The notes below the pieces were generated by a model. That model saw nothing but the letters and a program-made list of their open reading frames with translations, ran no database searches and had not been told where the DNA came from. A program made the translations under genes and the position numbers. From Iodobacter arcticus (GTDB taxonomy: Bacteria; Pseudomonadota; Gammaproteobacteria; Burkholderiales; Chitinibacteraceae): a stretch of DNA of 64,000 nt. The stretch covers positions 62,001 to 126,000 of the forward strand of contig NZ_JBHTBQ010000044.1 in the NCBI RefSeq assembly GCF_042664895.1, in the 5' to 3' direction. Shown here one piece after another: positions 17,597-26,626 of this stretch (its first letter is position 1; the number at the start of each line of letters is the position of its first letter).

Positions 17597-18666
17597 GCCG
17601 AGCGTATTGCCTGATTAAATAAAATATTCCGAATATCTTCTTCGATATCTTGGTGATCTACTTGATCCACAATAAATACTAAACATGAATATATATCGCT
17701 ATCTATTTGCCGCTCAAGCGTGCCTACGGGATAAAGTTGGCCATGTACCCCCTGAATAATTTGTAGATTTTGCTTGCCTTCAAATTGCACTAAACCTTTG
17801 AAGCGTAAAACTTGTTTTCCATAGTAGATTTGTATTGCTTCAATGCAGGTAAAGAAGCGTATCGGGGAGAGGGGCTCATCAAATTCAATAACAAACGTCG
17901 AAATACCAGGATGTTGCTCACTCAGCGAGCGGTGGGATGGTTTCAGTAGGCTGCGCCCAGTTGTGGGATTTACTGGTTTTGCTTGCCCGGTTAGCCATTT
18001 CATTGTTTTTTGCGCGGGATTGCCGCCCTGTGCCGGATTGAGTTGCCCGATTAGTCGTGCAATACCGGCAATATCGTGGCTGCGCATCTGAATCGCAGAA
18101 GCATTCATGCGCACTAATTGTTTTGCGATCTGTGCTTGCTGCACTTCGCTGACTAAATCGGTTTTGCTGAGCACGATTACATCCGCGAGTGCAATTTGCT
18201 GAGCGGCTTCGGGTCTTTGTGAGATGGCATCTAAATCAAGCTGTGCATCGACGACGGTGAGTGTGCCATCGAAACGATATCGTTCTTCCAGAAAACCGTC
18301 ATTTCTCAATGAGTACAAGACAGGGGAGGGCTCAGCAAGTCCAGTGGTTTCGATGATGACTCGTTTGAACGGTTTTATTTCTTTGTTGATGGCACGCATA
18401 AACAGGTTTTTTAGCGTATCAACCAGTTCACCTTGCACCGAACAGCAGATACAACCGGCCGATAACAACACTGTATGCTCATCAATCACATCGACTAAAT
18501 GATGATCGACGCCAATCGAGCCTAGTTCATTAATAATCACCGCAGTGTCGTTAAAGTAAGGTTCTTTCAGTAGTTGATTAAGAAGCGTTGTCTTTCCCGC
18601 ACCTAGAAATCCGGTGAGCACTGAGACAGGAGTACGTCGGTCGGCTTCTTTTTCCGTGCTTATCAC
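17593..18666 (-). CDS. COG0523 G3E GTPase, zinc metallochaperone
   Basis: 357 residues. Walker A GFLGAGKTTLLNQLL (about 20-34), metal motif CICCSVQGEL (CxCC, about 72-81), switch TTGLAEPSP, and SKTDL in place of NKxD. The C-terminal CobW domain is present. Proteins of this family next to Zur (ZigA/YeiR-like) deliver zinc to client enzymes under shortage. GTG start with GGGAA upstream. First gene of the operon behind the palindrome at 18695. Confidence 0.88.
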   Translation of the reverse strand: MISTEKEADRRTPVSVLTGFLGAGKTTLLNQLLKEPYFNDTAVIINELGSIGVDHHLVDVIDEHTVLLSAGCICCSVQGELVDTLKNLFMRAINKEIKPFKRVIIETTGLAEPSPVLYSLRNDGFLEERYRFDGTLTVVDAQLDLDAISQRPEAAQQIALADVIVLSKTDLVSEVQQAQIAKQLVRMNASAIQMRSHDIAGIARLIGQLNPAQGGNPAQKTMKWLTGQAKPVNPTTGRSLLKPSHRSLSEQHPGISTFVIEFDEPLSPIRFFTCIEAIQIYYGKQVLRFKGLVQFEGKQNLQIIQGVHGQLYPVGTLERQIDSDIYSCLVFIVDQVDHQDIEEDIRNILFNQAIRSA

Positions 18667-18694
18667 AATTTATTCCCAATTTTAGTCGGCAAAT

Positions 18695-18712
18695 GCAATG
18701 TTATAACATTGC
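18695..18712. promoter_or_regulatory. Zur box (perfect 18-bp palindrome)
   Basis: GCAATGTTATAACATTGC is fully self-complementary. Its core TGTTATAACA matches the GTTATA/TATAAC half-sites of Zur boxes, here with overlapping arms. It lies 29 bp before the GTPase start and 55 bp before zur, so one site could control both directions. Confidence 0.85.
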
Positions 18713-18767
18713 TCTATTGCGGTCTAGCTACTAAAATCGTCTAATATTTTTTCTGGTACACCACTTA

Positions 18768-19229
18768 ATGATGTCAGATCACGATGTACAGTCGGCACTC
18801 ACTGAAGTTGAATCGATATGTAAGCAAAAATCAATTCAGCTTACCCCAATCAGAAAATTGGCGTTCTCGCTGCTTCTAACTGCGCCTAATGGGTTAAAAG
18901 CATACGAATTGCTGGATAAAATCAAACTACAAAAGTCATCCGCAACGCCTCCGACTGCATATCGCGCATTGGATTTTTTGCTGGAGCATGGCTTTGCACA
19001 TAAGATTAGTAAGCTTAATACCTTTGTGGCTTGCAAACACCTCTGTCACCACGCAGATACACCCAGCTTCTTATTGATCTGTCCGTGCTGCCAAAATGTC
19101 ACCGAGTATGATAATGAGTCGATGAATCACAGCTTGATAGATGCTTTGGCTGCTTCTGGCTTTCGCTTAATGGAGAAGGAGATAGAAATCACTGCCACCT
19201 GCCCAGGTTGTTTGACTCTCGGACGTTGA
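18768..19229 (+). CDS. zur: Zur, zinc-responsive Fur-family repressor
   Basis: 153 residues: winged helix (LTPIRKLAFSLLL, TPPTAYRALDFLLEHGFAHKI) and dimer domain with two CxxC pairs (CPCC, CPGC) for structural zinc, and a His/Cys stretch (ACKHLCHHAD) typical of Zur. It is divergent from the cluster it should control. Two ATG codons are adjacent; either may be used. Confidence 0.9.
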   Translation: MMSDHDVQSALTEVESICKQKSIQLTPIRKLAFSLLLTAPNGLKAYELLDKIKLQKSSATPPTAYRALDFLLEHGFAHKISKLNTFVACKHLCHHADTPSFLLICPCCQNVTEYDNESMNHSLIDALAASGFRLMEKEIEITATCPGCLTLGR

Positions 19230-19648
19230 AAAATTTACAGCCATGTTGTGTCTTAAGCAAACCCGAGCCGAATAAATACAAAACGCCAAATGGAATACTA
19301 CACGGCGATTACGCAGCGCAAAGCAGCGGCGATCATTTCGACGAGGAAAACGGGCAGCCGTGGAACGTTACGTGTTACGAAATACATGGGGCGAGCGCTG
19401 TGAAAAAAATGAAGTGGCTACCATTGGCGCAGCTTGGTCGAAACCAAGATGCGCTGTTCCAAATTGCTTGGCGAGCGAGTTATAGACTTTGATCTGAGTT
19501 GGCACGAAGAGTCGCAGAAGTTGAGACTGAAATGGCATAAAGGTGAAAAACTCATTACAGAAGGGAGAGAACAACTTTATGCGAAGACAGTGAGTAATAT
19601 TATGCACACGAACGGCATGCATCTTTTTGCGTCGCTTTCTGCTTCTTA
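19230..19648. other. Gene-free stretch upstream of adhE
   Basis: Several short frames exist in different phases (for example MEYYTAITQRKAAAII at 19290, ending after 37 codons), none with a ribosome site and length to support a gene. The broken frames suggest a decayed gene. I see no RNA structure. Confidence 0.3.
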
Positions 19649-19676
19649 GCTTTACATAATATACATTATGCGAAGT
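19649..19676 (-). other. dif-like XerCD recombination site 1
   Basis: Read on the minus strand: XerC arm ACTTCGCATAA, centre TGTATA, XerD arm TTATGTAAAGC. E. coli dif has GGTGCGCATAA, TGTATA, TTATGTTAAAT: 8/11, 6/6 and 8/11. The XerC arm is even closer to the Neisseria type (AGTTCGCATAA). Either the chromosome dimer-resolution site or the scar of an Xer-using mobile element. Confidence 0.75.
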
Positions 19677-19699
19677 AATATAAATCAATCAAACGCAAT

Positions 19700-19738
19700 T
19701 TGATATTAATCAATGGCCCTTGGGCTGCTGCGTATATT
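19700..19738 (+). promoter_or_regulatory. Class II FNR-type promoter of adhE
   Basis: TTGATATTAATCAA (19700-19713) fits the FNR/ANR box TTGAT-N4-ATCAA without a mismatch. A -10 like TATATT is at 19733-19738. The box centre would be about 41.5 bp before the start point, the spacing for class II activation. This predicts anaerobic induction of adhE. Confidence 0.8.
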
Positions 19739-19839
19739 CTGTAGATGTTCGCTTTACAGCGTGAATCAGTAACAAGGTTTACGAGCCCTATTAAGTTGTG
19801 ATTTTAAAGCCGTTTATAAAGCTTCTCTGGAGATTAAAA

Positions 19840-22470
19840 ATGACTGTTTCTAACATTCAAGAACTCGATGCGCTGATGGCGCGGGTTAAAAAAGCACAGC
19901 TGCTTTTTGCAACGTATACACAAGAACAAGTAGACAAAATTTTCCGCGCTGCGGCACTGGCTGCCGCGGATGCGCGTTTGCCGCTGGCTAAGCTGGCGGT
20001 TGCTGAAACAGGCATGGGCGTGCTTGAAGATAAAGTGATCAAAAATCACTTTGCTTCTGAATATATTTATAACGCGTACAAAGATGAAAAAACCTGCGGC
20101 ATCCTTACTCAGGATGACGCCTACGGCATTATCACGATTGCAGAGCCAATCGGGATTATCTGTGGGATTGTGCCAACGACCAACCCCACTTCTACCGCTA
20201 TTTTTAAAGCACTGATTTCGCTTAAAACACGTAACGGTATTGTATTTAGCCCGCATCCCCGCGCTAAAAAATCCACCTGTGAAGCCGCACGTATTGTGCT
20301 TGATGCTGCCGTTGCCGCTGGTGCGCCACGCGATATTATTGGCTGGATTGATCAGCCAACCGTTGAGCTTTCTAATCAGCTCATGAAGCACAAAGACATT
20401 AATTTGATTTTGGCCACTGGTGGTCCGGGCATGGTGCGTGCTGCCTACTCTTCAGGCAAGCCTGCAATTGGTGTGGGTGCAGGTAATACGCCAGTTGTGG
20501 TGGATGAAACTGCCGATGTTAAACGCGCTGTTGCCTCTATTTTGATGTCAAAAACATTTGATAACGGTGTGGTTTGCGCTTCAGAGCAGTCTGTCATCGT
20601 AGTTGACAGTATTTATGAATCTATGAAAGCCCGTTTCGCCCAAAGCGGCGCCCATATCTTAAGCAAAAAAGAAGCCGAAGCCGTACGTAAGGTGATCTTG
20701 ATTGACGGTAATTTAAATGCGGGCGTCGTTGGCCAAGCGGCTGTGAAGATTGCTGAGATGGCCGGCATTAAAGTGCCTAGTTACACAAAGATTCTGATTG
20801 CCGAAGTGTCATCTACTGGTGAAGAAGAAGCTTTTGCTCACGAAAAACTCTCGCCAACATTGGCCATGTATCGCGCGAAAGACTTTTACGACGCGGTAAC
20901 TAAAGCAGAAGCCTTGGTTGCACTCGGCGGGATTGGTCACACCTCTGCGCTATATATCGACCAAGATCAGCAGCACGAAAAAATCGCCTACTTTGGCGAC
21001 AAGATGAAAACTGCGCGCATCTTGATCAACTCCCCTGCCTCACAAGGCGGGATTGGCGATCTGTATAACTTTAAGTTGGCACCATCGCTTACCTTGGGTT
21101 GCGGCTCATGGGGCGGTAATTCGATTTCTGAAAACGTGGGTCCAAAACACCTGATCAACACTAAAACGGTTGCTAAACGGGCTGAAAACATGTTGTGGCA
21201 CAAACTCCCTAAGAATATCTATTTCCGTCGTGGTTGCTTACCATTTGCCTTGGCTGATCTTGCTAATAAGAAACGCGCAACCATCGTGACTGGCCCTTAT
21301 CTATTTGCCAATGGCTACTGCGATGAAACCATCAAAGTGCTGAAACAAATGGGCATGGAAGTCGAAGTGTTCCACGAAGTAGAAGCCGATCCAACGCTAG
21401 AAGTCGTTCGTAAGGGCGTACATTCTTTAAACATGTTCAAGCCTGACGTGATTATTGCACTGGGTGGTGGCTCACCGATGGATGCCGCTAAGATTATGTG
21501 GGTAATGTACGAGCACCCAGAAGTCCACTTTGAAGACCTTGCATTGCGCTTTATGGATATTACTAAGCGTATTTACAAGTTCCCTAAGATGGGTATTAAA
21601 GCTGAATTGGTTGCGATTCCAACCACATCGGGTACAGGTTCAGAAGTGACCCCATTTGCGGTAGTGACTGACGAAAAAACCGGTATGAAATACCCAATTG
21701 CCGATTATGAACTCACACCAAATATGGCGATTATTGATGCCGATTTAGTGATGAATATGCCAAAAAGCCTGACTGCATTCGGTGGGATTGATGCGGTAAC
21801 GCACGCTTTAGAAGCCTATGTATCGGTGCTGGCGAATGAGTATTCTGACCCGCAAGCCTTGCAAGCACTGAAATTGCTTAAAGAAAACTTGCCTTCGTCT
21901 TACCTCAATGGCGCGAAAGATCCTAAAGCACGTGAATTGGTGCACAACGCATCAACCATCGCCGGTATTGCGTTTGCGAATGCATTCCTAGGGGTTTGTC
22001 ACTCCATGGCGCACAAGCTGGGTGCCGAGTTCCATCTTGCGCACGGCTTGGCTAACGCCCTGCTGATTTCTAATGTGATTCGTTTTAACTCAGCAGACAT
22101 TCCAACCAAGCAAACCGCATTCAGCCAATACGATCGTCCACAAGCGCGTTGCCGTTATGCTGATATTGCTGAACATTTAGGCCTTGGCGGCAAGAACGAC
22201 GAGCAAAAAGTGGTGAACCTAATCGCTTGGATTGAAGAGCTGAAAACAACGATTCAAATCCCTGTCTCGATCAAAGAAGCGGGCGTGCCTGAAGCGCTGT
22301 TCCTTTCTAAAGTAGATCAACTGGCTGAAGAAGCGTTTGACGATCAATGTACCGGTGCCAACCCGCGCTACCCATTGATTTCAGAGCTAAGACAGCTCTT
22401 GCTAGACAGCTACTACGGTCGCAACTATGTAGAAAGCCATTTGCGTGAAGAAGTTATTGAAGCGAAGTAA
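19840..22470 (+). CDS. adhE: Bifunctional aldehyde-alcohol dehydrogenase AdhE
   Basis: 876-residue cytoplasmic enzyme: acetyl-CoA to acetaldehyde to ethanol, restoring NAD+ in fermentation. N-terminal acylating aldehyde dehydrogenase with catalytic Cys in GVVCASEQS (about residue 246). C-terminal iron alcohol dehydrogenase with GGGSPMDAAK (about 540), GTGSEVTPFAVVTD, and Fe ligands in HALEAY and CHSMAHKLGAEFHLAHG (about 720-735). AdhE enzymes assemble into spirosome filaments. Start at ATG 19840, behind GGAGA; the 19798 frame start has no ribosome site. Driven by the FNR promoter, ended by the terminator at 22480. Confidence 0.95.
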   Translation: MTVSNIQELDALMARVKKAQLLFATYTQEQVDKIFRAAALAAADARLPLAKLAVAETGMGVLEDKVIKNHFASEYIYNAYKDEKTCGILTQDDAYGIITIAEPIGIICGIVPTTNPTSTAIFKALISLKTRNGIVFSPHPRAKKSTCEAARIVLDAAVAAGAPRDIIGWIDQPTVELSNQLMKHKDINLILATGGPGMVRAAYSSGKPAIGVGAGNTPVVVDETADVKRAVASILMSKTFDNGVVCASEQSVIVVDSIYESMKARFAQSGAHILSKKEAEAVRKVILIDGNLNAGVVGQAAVKIAEMAGIKVPSYTKILIAEVSSTGEEEAFAHEKLSPTLAMYRAKDFYDAVTKAEALVALGGIGHTSALYIDQDQQHEKIAYFGDKMKTARILINSPASQGGIGDLYNFKLAPSLTLGCGSWGGNSISENVGPKHLINTKTVAKRAENMLWHKLPKNIYFRRGCLPFALADLANKKRATIVTGPYLFANGYCDETIKVLKQMGMEVEVFHEVEADPTLEVVRKGVHSLNMFKPDVIIALGGGSPMDAAKIMWVMYEHPEVHFEDLALRFMDITKRIYKFPKMGIKAELVAIPTTSGTGSEVTPFAVVTDEKTGMKYPIADYELTPNMAIIDADLVMNMPKSLTAFGGIDAVTHALEAYVSVLANEYSDPQALQALKLLKENLPSSYLNGAKDPKARELVHNASTIAGIAFANAFLGVCHSMAHKLGAEFHLAHGLANALLISNVIRFNSADIPTKQTAFSQYDRPQARCRYADIAEHLGLGGKNDEQKVVNLIAWIEELKTTIQIPVSIKEAGVPEALFLSKVDQLAEEAFDDQCTGANPRYPLISELRQLLLDSYYGRNYVESHLREEVIEAK

Positions 22471-22479
22471 GCTTCTGAT

Positions 22480-22516
22480 AAAAACAAACCCTATCGATAT
22501 GATGGGGTTTGTTTTT
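22480..22516. terminator. Bidirectional terminator between adhE and mgtC
   Basis: AAAAACAAACCC and GGGGTTTGTTTTT form a stem with A-tract on one side and T-tract on the other, so it can serve both convergent genes. Confidence 0.85.
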
Positions 22517-22530
22517 GCTTGCGGGTTTGC

Positions 22531-23247
22531 TTATTCTGCCGCTGATAAGTTCCAGAAAACTTGTTTTACATAAGGGCGCTTCGTCATTTGAGCGATCAAG
22601 GCATCCAGCTTGCCCGAATCCACTGAAGTCGATAGCAAGGTGGCCGTGATTTCCACGTCGTCATCACCAAAAGGCTCCACATCCAAGTCCCCTAGTGGAT
22701 ATTGGGCTTGCTCCAGCAAAGATTCCAAAGCGCTTAAGGCGTGCTTCTGCCTGCCACCATCCACAATCATACAAATCTGATAACTCACTTCACCCGTCTG
22801 ATCATTAATCGGCGTGCGGTTAATCGCGTTAACTACAGGGCGCAATAAAGTATTTGCCGCCAATACAAACACTGCTGCCATCAGTGCATCGACAATCATG
22901 CCAGCGCCTGCGCAGGCCCCCACCGCCGCAGAGCCCCAAAGGGTGGCCGCCGTGTTAAGGCCACGCACATTCAGGCCTTCTTTCATAATCGTGCCAGCCC
23001 CCAAAAAGCCGACACCAGAAACCACATAGGCCGCGACATGTGCCGCGCTACCGGGGCCGTTCAAGCGATAAGCAAGCCCCACAAACACAGCCGCCGCCAG
23101 TGAAACCAGTGTATTGGTACGCAAACCCGCCGTGCGCTGCCGGTATTGCCGCTCGTAGCCAATAATTGAGCCAAGAATAAAGGCCGTACTCAGATTGATA
23201 AAGGAATTAAATAATAGGTTAAGATCAAATCCTTGCGTAAAGTGCAT
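22531..23247 (-). CDS. mgtC: MgtC/SapB family inner-membrane protein
   Basis: 238 residues. Four or five N-terminal helices with the MgtC signature GSIIGYERQYRQRTAGLRTN and GFLGAGTIMKEG, LWGSAAVGAC; then a soluble ACT-like C-terminal domain (about 150-238). MgtC proteins help growth in low magnesium and, in pathogens, inhibit the F-ATPase. AGGAGG lies in front of the ATG. It follows mgtA after 64 bp and is likely in the same operon. Confidence 0.9.
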   Translation of the reverse strand: MHFTQGFDLNLLFNSFINLSTAFILGSIIGYERQYRQRTAGLRTNTLVSLAAAVFVGLAYRLNGPGSAAHVAAYVVSGVGFLGAGTIMKEGLNVRGLNTAATLWGSAAVGACAGAGMIVDALMAAVFVLAANTLLRPVVNAINRTPINDQTGEVSYQICMIVDGGRQKHALSALESLLEQAQYPLGDLDVEPFGDDDVEITATLLSTSVDSGKLDALIAQMTKRPYVKQVFWNLSAAE

Positions 23248-23311
23248 GCGCGCCTCCTTTTAAGTGGATTAATAAGGGCAGATATTGTCTTGCCCTTATT
23301 TAATTTAAAAA

Positions 23312-26071
23312 TTATTGCCAGCCATAACGCCTTGTGTAAATACCCTTCATGATTTGCGTGAGCGTGATATAGCACAGCAAAATCCCTACTAACCAAGGGA
23401 AGTACGTCAAAGGCAATGCCTGCAGCTTAAAGTAATGCGCCCATGGCCCCATTGGCAAAAAGATGCCGATGCTGATAATGAGTGCGGTCATGGCTAATAA
23501 AGGCCAAGCTGCACGGCTTTGAATAAAGGGCAATTTACGCGTACGCAATAAATGCACCACCAGCGTTTGTGACAATAAGCCTTCAATAAACCAGCCAGAT
23601 TGAAACAAAGATTGTGCCGATTCGGTATTGGCCTTGAAAACATACCACATTACAGCAAAAGTAGTGATATCAAAGATCGAACTAATCGGGCCAAAGAAAA
23701 TCATAAAGCGGCCCAATTCATCAGGATTCCATTTCTGTGGCTTGCTCAGCGATTCTTTATCCACATTATCAAAAGGAATGGTGGTTTGCGAGATATCGTA
23801 AAGCAAGTTTTGAATCAATAAATGCAGGGGCAGCATCGGCAGAAACGGAATAAATGCCGAAGCAATCAATACCGAAAATACATTGCCAAAATTAGAGCTG
23901 GCCGTCATCTTGATATATTTCAGCATATTGGCAAAGGTTTTACGACCTTCAATTACGCCTTCTTCCAATACCATTAAGCTTTTTTCCAGCAAAATAATAT
24001 CGGCCGCTTCTTTAGCAATATCGACTGCCGAATCAACTGAAATACCAATATCTGCCGCACGCAATGCCGGCGCATCATTAATCCCGTCCCCCATAAAGCC
24101 GACCACATGGCCGTTGCTACGAAGCAAACGCACAATGCGCTCTTTATGCAGTGGCGTGAGCTTGGCAAACACCGTGGTTATTTCGGCTTTTTCAGCGAGC
24201 AGTTGATCGCTCATCGCTTCAATTTGTGGCCCAAGCAATACGTCATCCACCTGCAAGCCAACTTCTTTGCAGACTTTTAGTGTAACCAAATCATTATCGC
24301 CCGTAAGCACTTTTACAGTAATGCCATTGGCTTTGAGTGCTTTAAGCGCAGGCGCTGTGCTTTCTTTGGGCGGATCCAGAAACGCGATATAGCCCACCAG
24401 CACTAAATCACTTTCATCGCTCACGCCATAGGCCTCGCGATCAATTGGCATTTCCTTGCTGGCTACCGCCACCACGCGTAAACCATCTTGATTCAGTGCG
24501 GCAGTAATGCGGCGAATATCTTGCAACAGCTCGGCACTGAGCGGCTCAATCTGCGTGCCGTGCCGCACATGCGAGCAAACCGCCAGCACTTCTTCTAAAG
24601 CCCCTTTGCAAATCAGCTCGTGATGGTCTTCCTGCTCGCTAACCACAACCGACATCCGGCGGCGATTAAAATCAAAAGGGATTTCATCCACTTTGCGATA
24701 GTTTTGCGCCACACCCAGCTCGGTATTTAAATTAGCGTGCTCAAGCACCGCCACATCCAGCAGGTTTTTAAGGCCCGTCTGGTAGTAGCTATTTAAATAC
24801 GCCATCGCCAGCACTTCATCGCTAGCGCCGCCAAATACATCGGTGTGGCGCTCTAATACGATTTTATCCTGCGTCAGCGTGCCGGTTTTATCTGTGCACA
24901 GAATATCCATTGCACCAAAGTTCTGAATGGCATCGAGGCGCTTGACCACCACTTTTTTGCGGCTAAGAATCACCGCCCCTTTGGCCAGCGCCGCAGTCAC
25001 AATCATCGGCAGCATTTCCGGCGTCAGGCCCACGGCAATCGACAATGCAAATAGCGCCGCCTCTGGCCAATCACCTTTGGTAAAGCCATTAATAAAGAGC
25101 ACTAGCGGCGCCATCACAAACATAAAACGGATCAATAACCAGCTAATTTTATTTACACCCAGCTGAAATTGAGTGAGCGTTCTATCACTGGCGCACACCC
25201 GTTCAGCCAAAGAGCCAAAATAGGTTTGATTGCCAGTGCCAATTACCACGGCCGTTGCTGCACCACTCACCACATTGGTGCCCATAAAGCACAGATTGTC
25301 GCGCTCTAATGGATTGCTGATCGACACATCTTTATGTTCGGCGAATTTCTCCACCGGCATGGATTCACCGGTGAGTGCGGCCTGGCTGATAAATAAATCT
25401 TTGGCGGCAAATAATCGCAAATCAGCAGGAATCATGTCGCCAGCCGAAAGCACCACAATATCGCCCGGCACCAGTTGCTTGATCGGTAGCTCTATTTGCT
25501 CTGCCGGCTTGGGCTGAAGCTGCTCGCCAAAGTATTTTTCAGCCTCAGCTGCCGCGACTTTGCTTGGATCCCGCCGCAATACGGTGGCGGTGTTGCTGAC
25601 CATTTCTTTGAGCCGGTCAGCTGCTTTATTTGAGCGTTTTTCCTGCACAAAACGCAAAAAAGTAGAAATCACCACCATGGCCGAGATAATCGCCGCCGCA
25701 GTGGCATCCTCGGTGATAAATGAAATCACCGCCAAGAGCGTGAGCAAAACATTAAAAGGATTGCGATAGCAGAGCCACAGGTGCTCGCTCCATGACATCG
25801 GCTTTTCGTGCTCGACTTCGTTGGGGCCGGTTTGCAAGCGTTTGCTATCCGCTTCGGCATGGCTTAAGCCTTCTGCGCAGGAGCCAAGGCGATGCAAGAC
25901 CGTGCTGATTTCCAGCTTGGACAGAGTTAACAAACGCTGCCCCAGAGACTTACTCACCTCCCGGCCACGATTCATGCCTCGAAGCTGCTCTAAGCTGGCT
26001 ACGCGGCGAAATTGACGGGCCGACAGGCCTTTTTGAATGAAATTTAATAAACGATTTTTAAATAGGCGCAT
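23312..26071 (-). CDS. mgtA: MgtA magnesium-importing P-type ATPase
   Basis: 919-residue type P3 ATPase that takes up Mg2+. Phosphorylation motif DKTGTLTQDK (Asp near 394), TGES in LTGESMPVEKF, hinge GDGINDAPALRAADIG, and ten helices. The N-terminal 60 residues are basic, as in MgtA. Start chosen at the second ATG (26071), with AAGGA 6 nt ahead; ATG 26077 overlaps that ribosome site, and 26113 is not supported. Preceded by a long structured leader. Confidence 0.92.
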   Translation of the reverse strand: MRLFKNRLLNFIQKGLSARQFRRVASLEQLRGMNRGREVSKSLGQRLLTLSKLEISTVLHRLGSCAEGLSHAEADSKRLQTGPNEVEHEKPMSWSEHLWLCYRNPFNVLLTLLAVISFITEDATAAAIISAMVVISTFLRFVQEKRSNKAADRLKEMVSNTATVLRRDPSKVAAAEAEKYFGEQLQPKPAEQIELPIKQLVPGDIVVLSAGDMIPADLRLFAAKDLFISQAALTGESMPVEKFAEHKDVSISNPLERDNLCFMGTNVVSGAATAVVIGTGNQTYFGSLAERVCASDRTLTQFQLGVNKISWLLIRFMFVMAPLVLFINGFTKGDWPEAALFALSIAVGLTPEMLPMIVTAALAKGAVILSRKKVVVKRLDAIQNFGAMDILCTDKTGTLTQDKIVLERHTDVFGGASDEVLAMAYLNSYYQTGLKNLLDVAVLEHANLNTELGVAQNYRKVDEIPFDFNRRRMSVVVSEQEDHHELICKGALEEVLAVCSHVRHGTQIEPLSAELLQDIRRITAALNQDGLRVVAVASKEMPIDREAYGVSDESDLVLVGYIAFLDPPKESTAPALKALKANGITVKVLTGDNDLVTLKVCKEVGLQVDDVLLGPQIEAMSDQLLAEKAEITTVFAKLTPLHKERIVRLLRSNGHVVGFMGDGINDAPALRAADIGISVDSAVDIAKEAADIILLEKSLMVLEEGVIEGRKTFANMLKYIKMTASSNFGNVFSVLIASAFIPFLPMLPLHLLIQNLLYDISQTTIPFDNVDKESLSKPQKWNPDELGRFMIFFGPISSIFDITTFAVMWYVFKANTESAQSLFQSGWFIEGLLSQTLVVHLLRTRKLPFIQSRAAWPLLAMTALIISIGIFLPMGPWAHYFKLQALPLTYFPWLVGILLCYITLTQIMKGIYTRRYGWQ

Positions 26072-26288
26072 ATACATTCCTTCGTCGCAGCAAGGCGGCG
26101 ACGTTGAGGACAAATCTATTACGCAAGCGGTAATGACACGCTGTTGATGCTTATTTCACGCGATAACAACGTTGGGGAAACAAGCATCAGCAGTGCATAG
26201 CATCACGGACACCCAAAGGGCGTCGTGCTAAGCGCAAAAAATGGGAATGGCGTACGCAAGCAATCCAGAGACGGATGCTCTACAGACA

Positions 26289-26346
26289 CCGTTACCCGCC
26301 AGGTCGGCAAGGTAACGGCAGAAGAAAAGACCCCTGCAACCTTGCC
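26289..26346 (-). promoter_or_regulatory. mgtA leader: two mutually exclusive hairpins
   Basis: On the transcript (minus strand) segment A GGCAAGGT (26346-26339) can pair with ACCTTGCC in segment B, while the front part of B, CCGTTACC, can pair with segment C GGTAACGG (26296-26289). B spans 26318-26306 and the two pairings share ACC, so only one can form at a time. Each is a perfect 8-bp helix. A follows the stop of a 12-codon leader ORF by only 1 nt. The layout resembles the Salmonella mgtA leader, but sequence and M-box motifs are different. A further TGATGCTT/AAGCATCA stem (26145-26189) lies closer to the mgtA start. Confidence 0.6.
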
Positions 26347-26347
26347 G

Positions 26348-26386
26348 CTAGCGATCGATATAAGATCGACTACTAGAACTGTCCAC
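26348..26386 (-). CDS. Leader peptide upstream of mgtA (12 codons)
   Basis: GTG start, peptide VDSSSSRSYIDR, stop TAG. A full Shine-Dalgarno GGAGGT lies 5 nt before the GTG, stronger than that of mgtA itself. Four serines in a row with AGT/TCT codons and two arginines could make ribosome speed the sensed quantity. The stop codon is right before hairpin segment A. No proline or acidic-proline run as in Salmonella MgtL. Confidence 0.5.
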   Translation of the reverse strand: MDSSSSRSYIDR

Positions 26387-26590
26387 GAGGGACCTCCGTA
26401 AAATAATGAAGGCTAAACCATACGCCGCCGAATGCAGGCTGTCTAGCGTATGGGATGAGTTTGTAATTTTTTCAGATTAATAAAGCCCGGCTTAAAAGCG
26501 GCTTCAAAGTTGTTGGTCTGGAGTTTGCGAATAAACGCTTTGGTAAGTACAGTCGGTCTAGCGAAGCGAGGGGTTTTATGGGTTTTCATA

Positions 26591-26618
26591 TTAAATGACG
26601 GCCGAAGCCGTCATTTAA
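26591..26618 (-). terminator. Hairpin after the phytase-like gene
   Basis: Perfect 12-bp stem TTAAATGACGGC / GCCGTCATTTAA closing a tetraloop that reads UUCG on the minus strand, 8 bp past the stop of the gene at 26627. No strong T-run, so efficiency is uncertain. Confidence 0.7.
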
Positions 26619-26626
26619 TACAGCGC

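Noticed and set aside
19434..19649. 71-codon frame upstream of adhE
   Set aside because: No ribosome site, no family likeness, and it runs into the dif-like site.
22814..26015. Several plus-strand frames of 60-107 codons across mgtC and mgtA
   Set aside because: Shadows of real genes in the opposite strand; no ribosome sites or protein-like text.
26114..26470. M-box (ykoK) riboswitch in the mgtA leader
   Set aside because: None of the conserved M-box words (such as the GAGGCTCC and CGTCGAGA segments) are seen.
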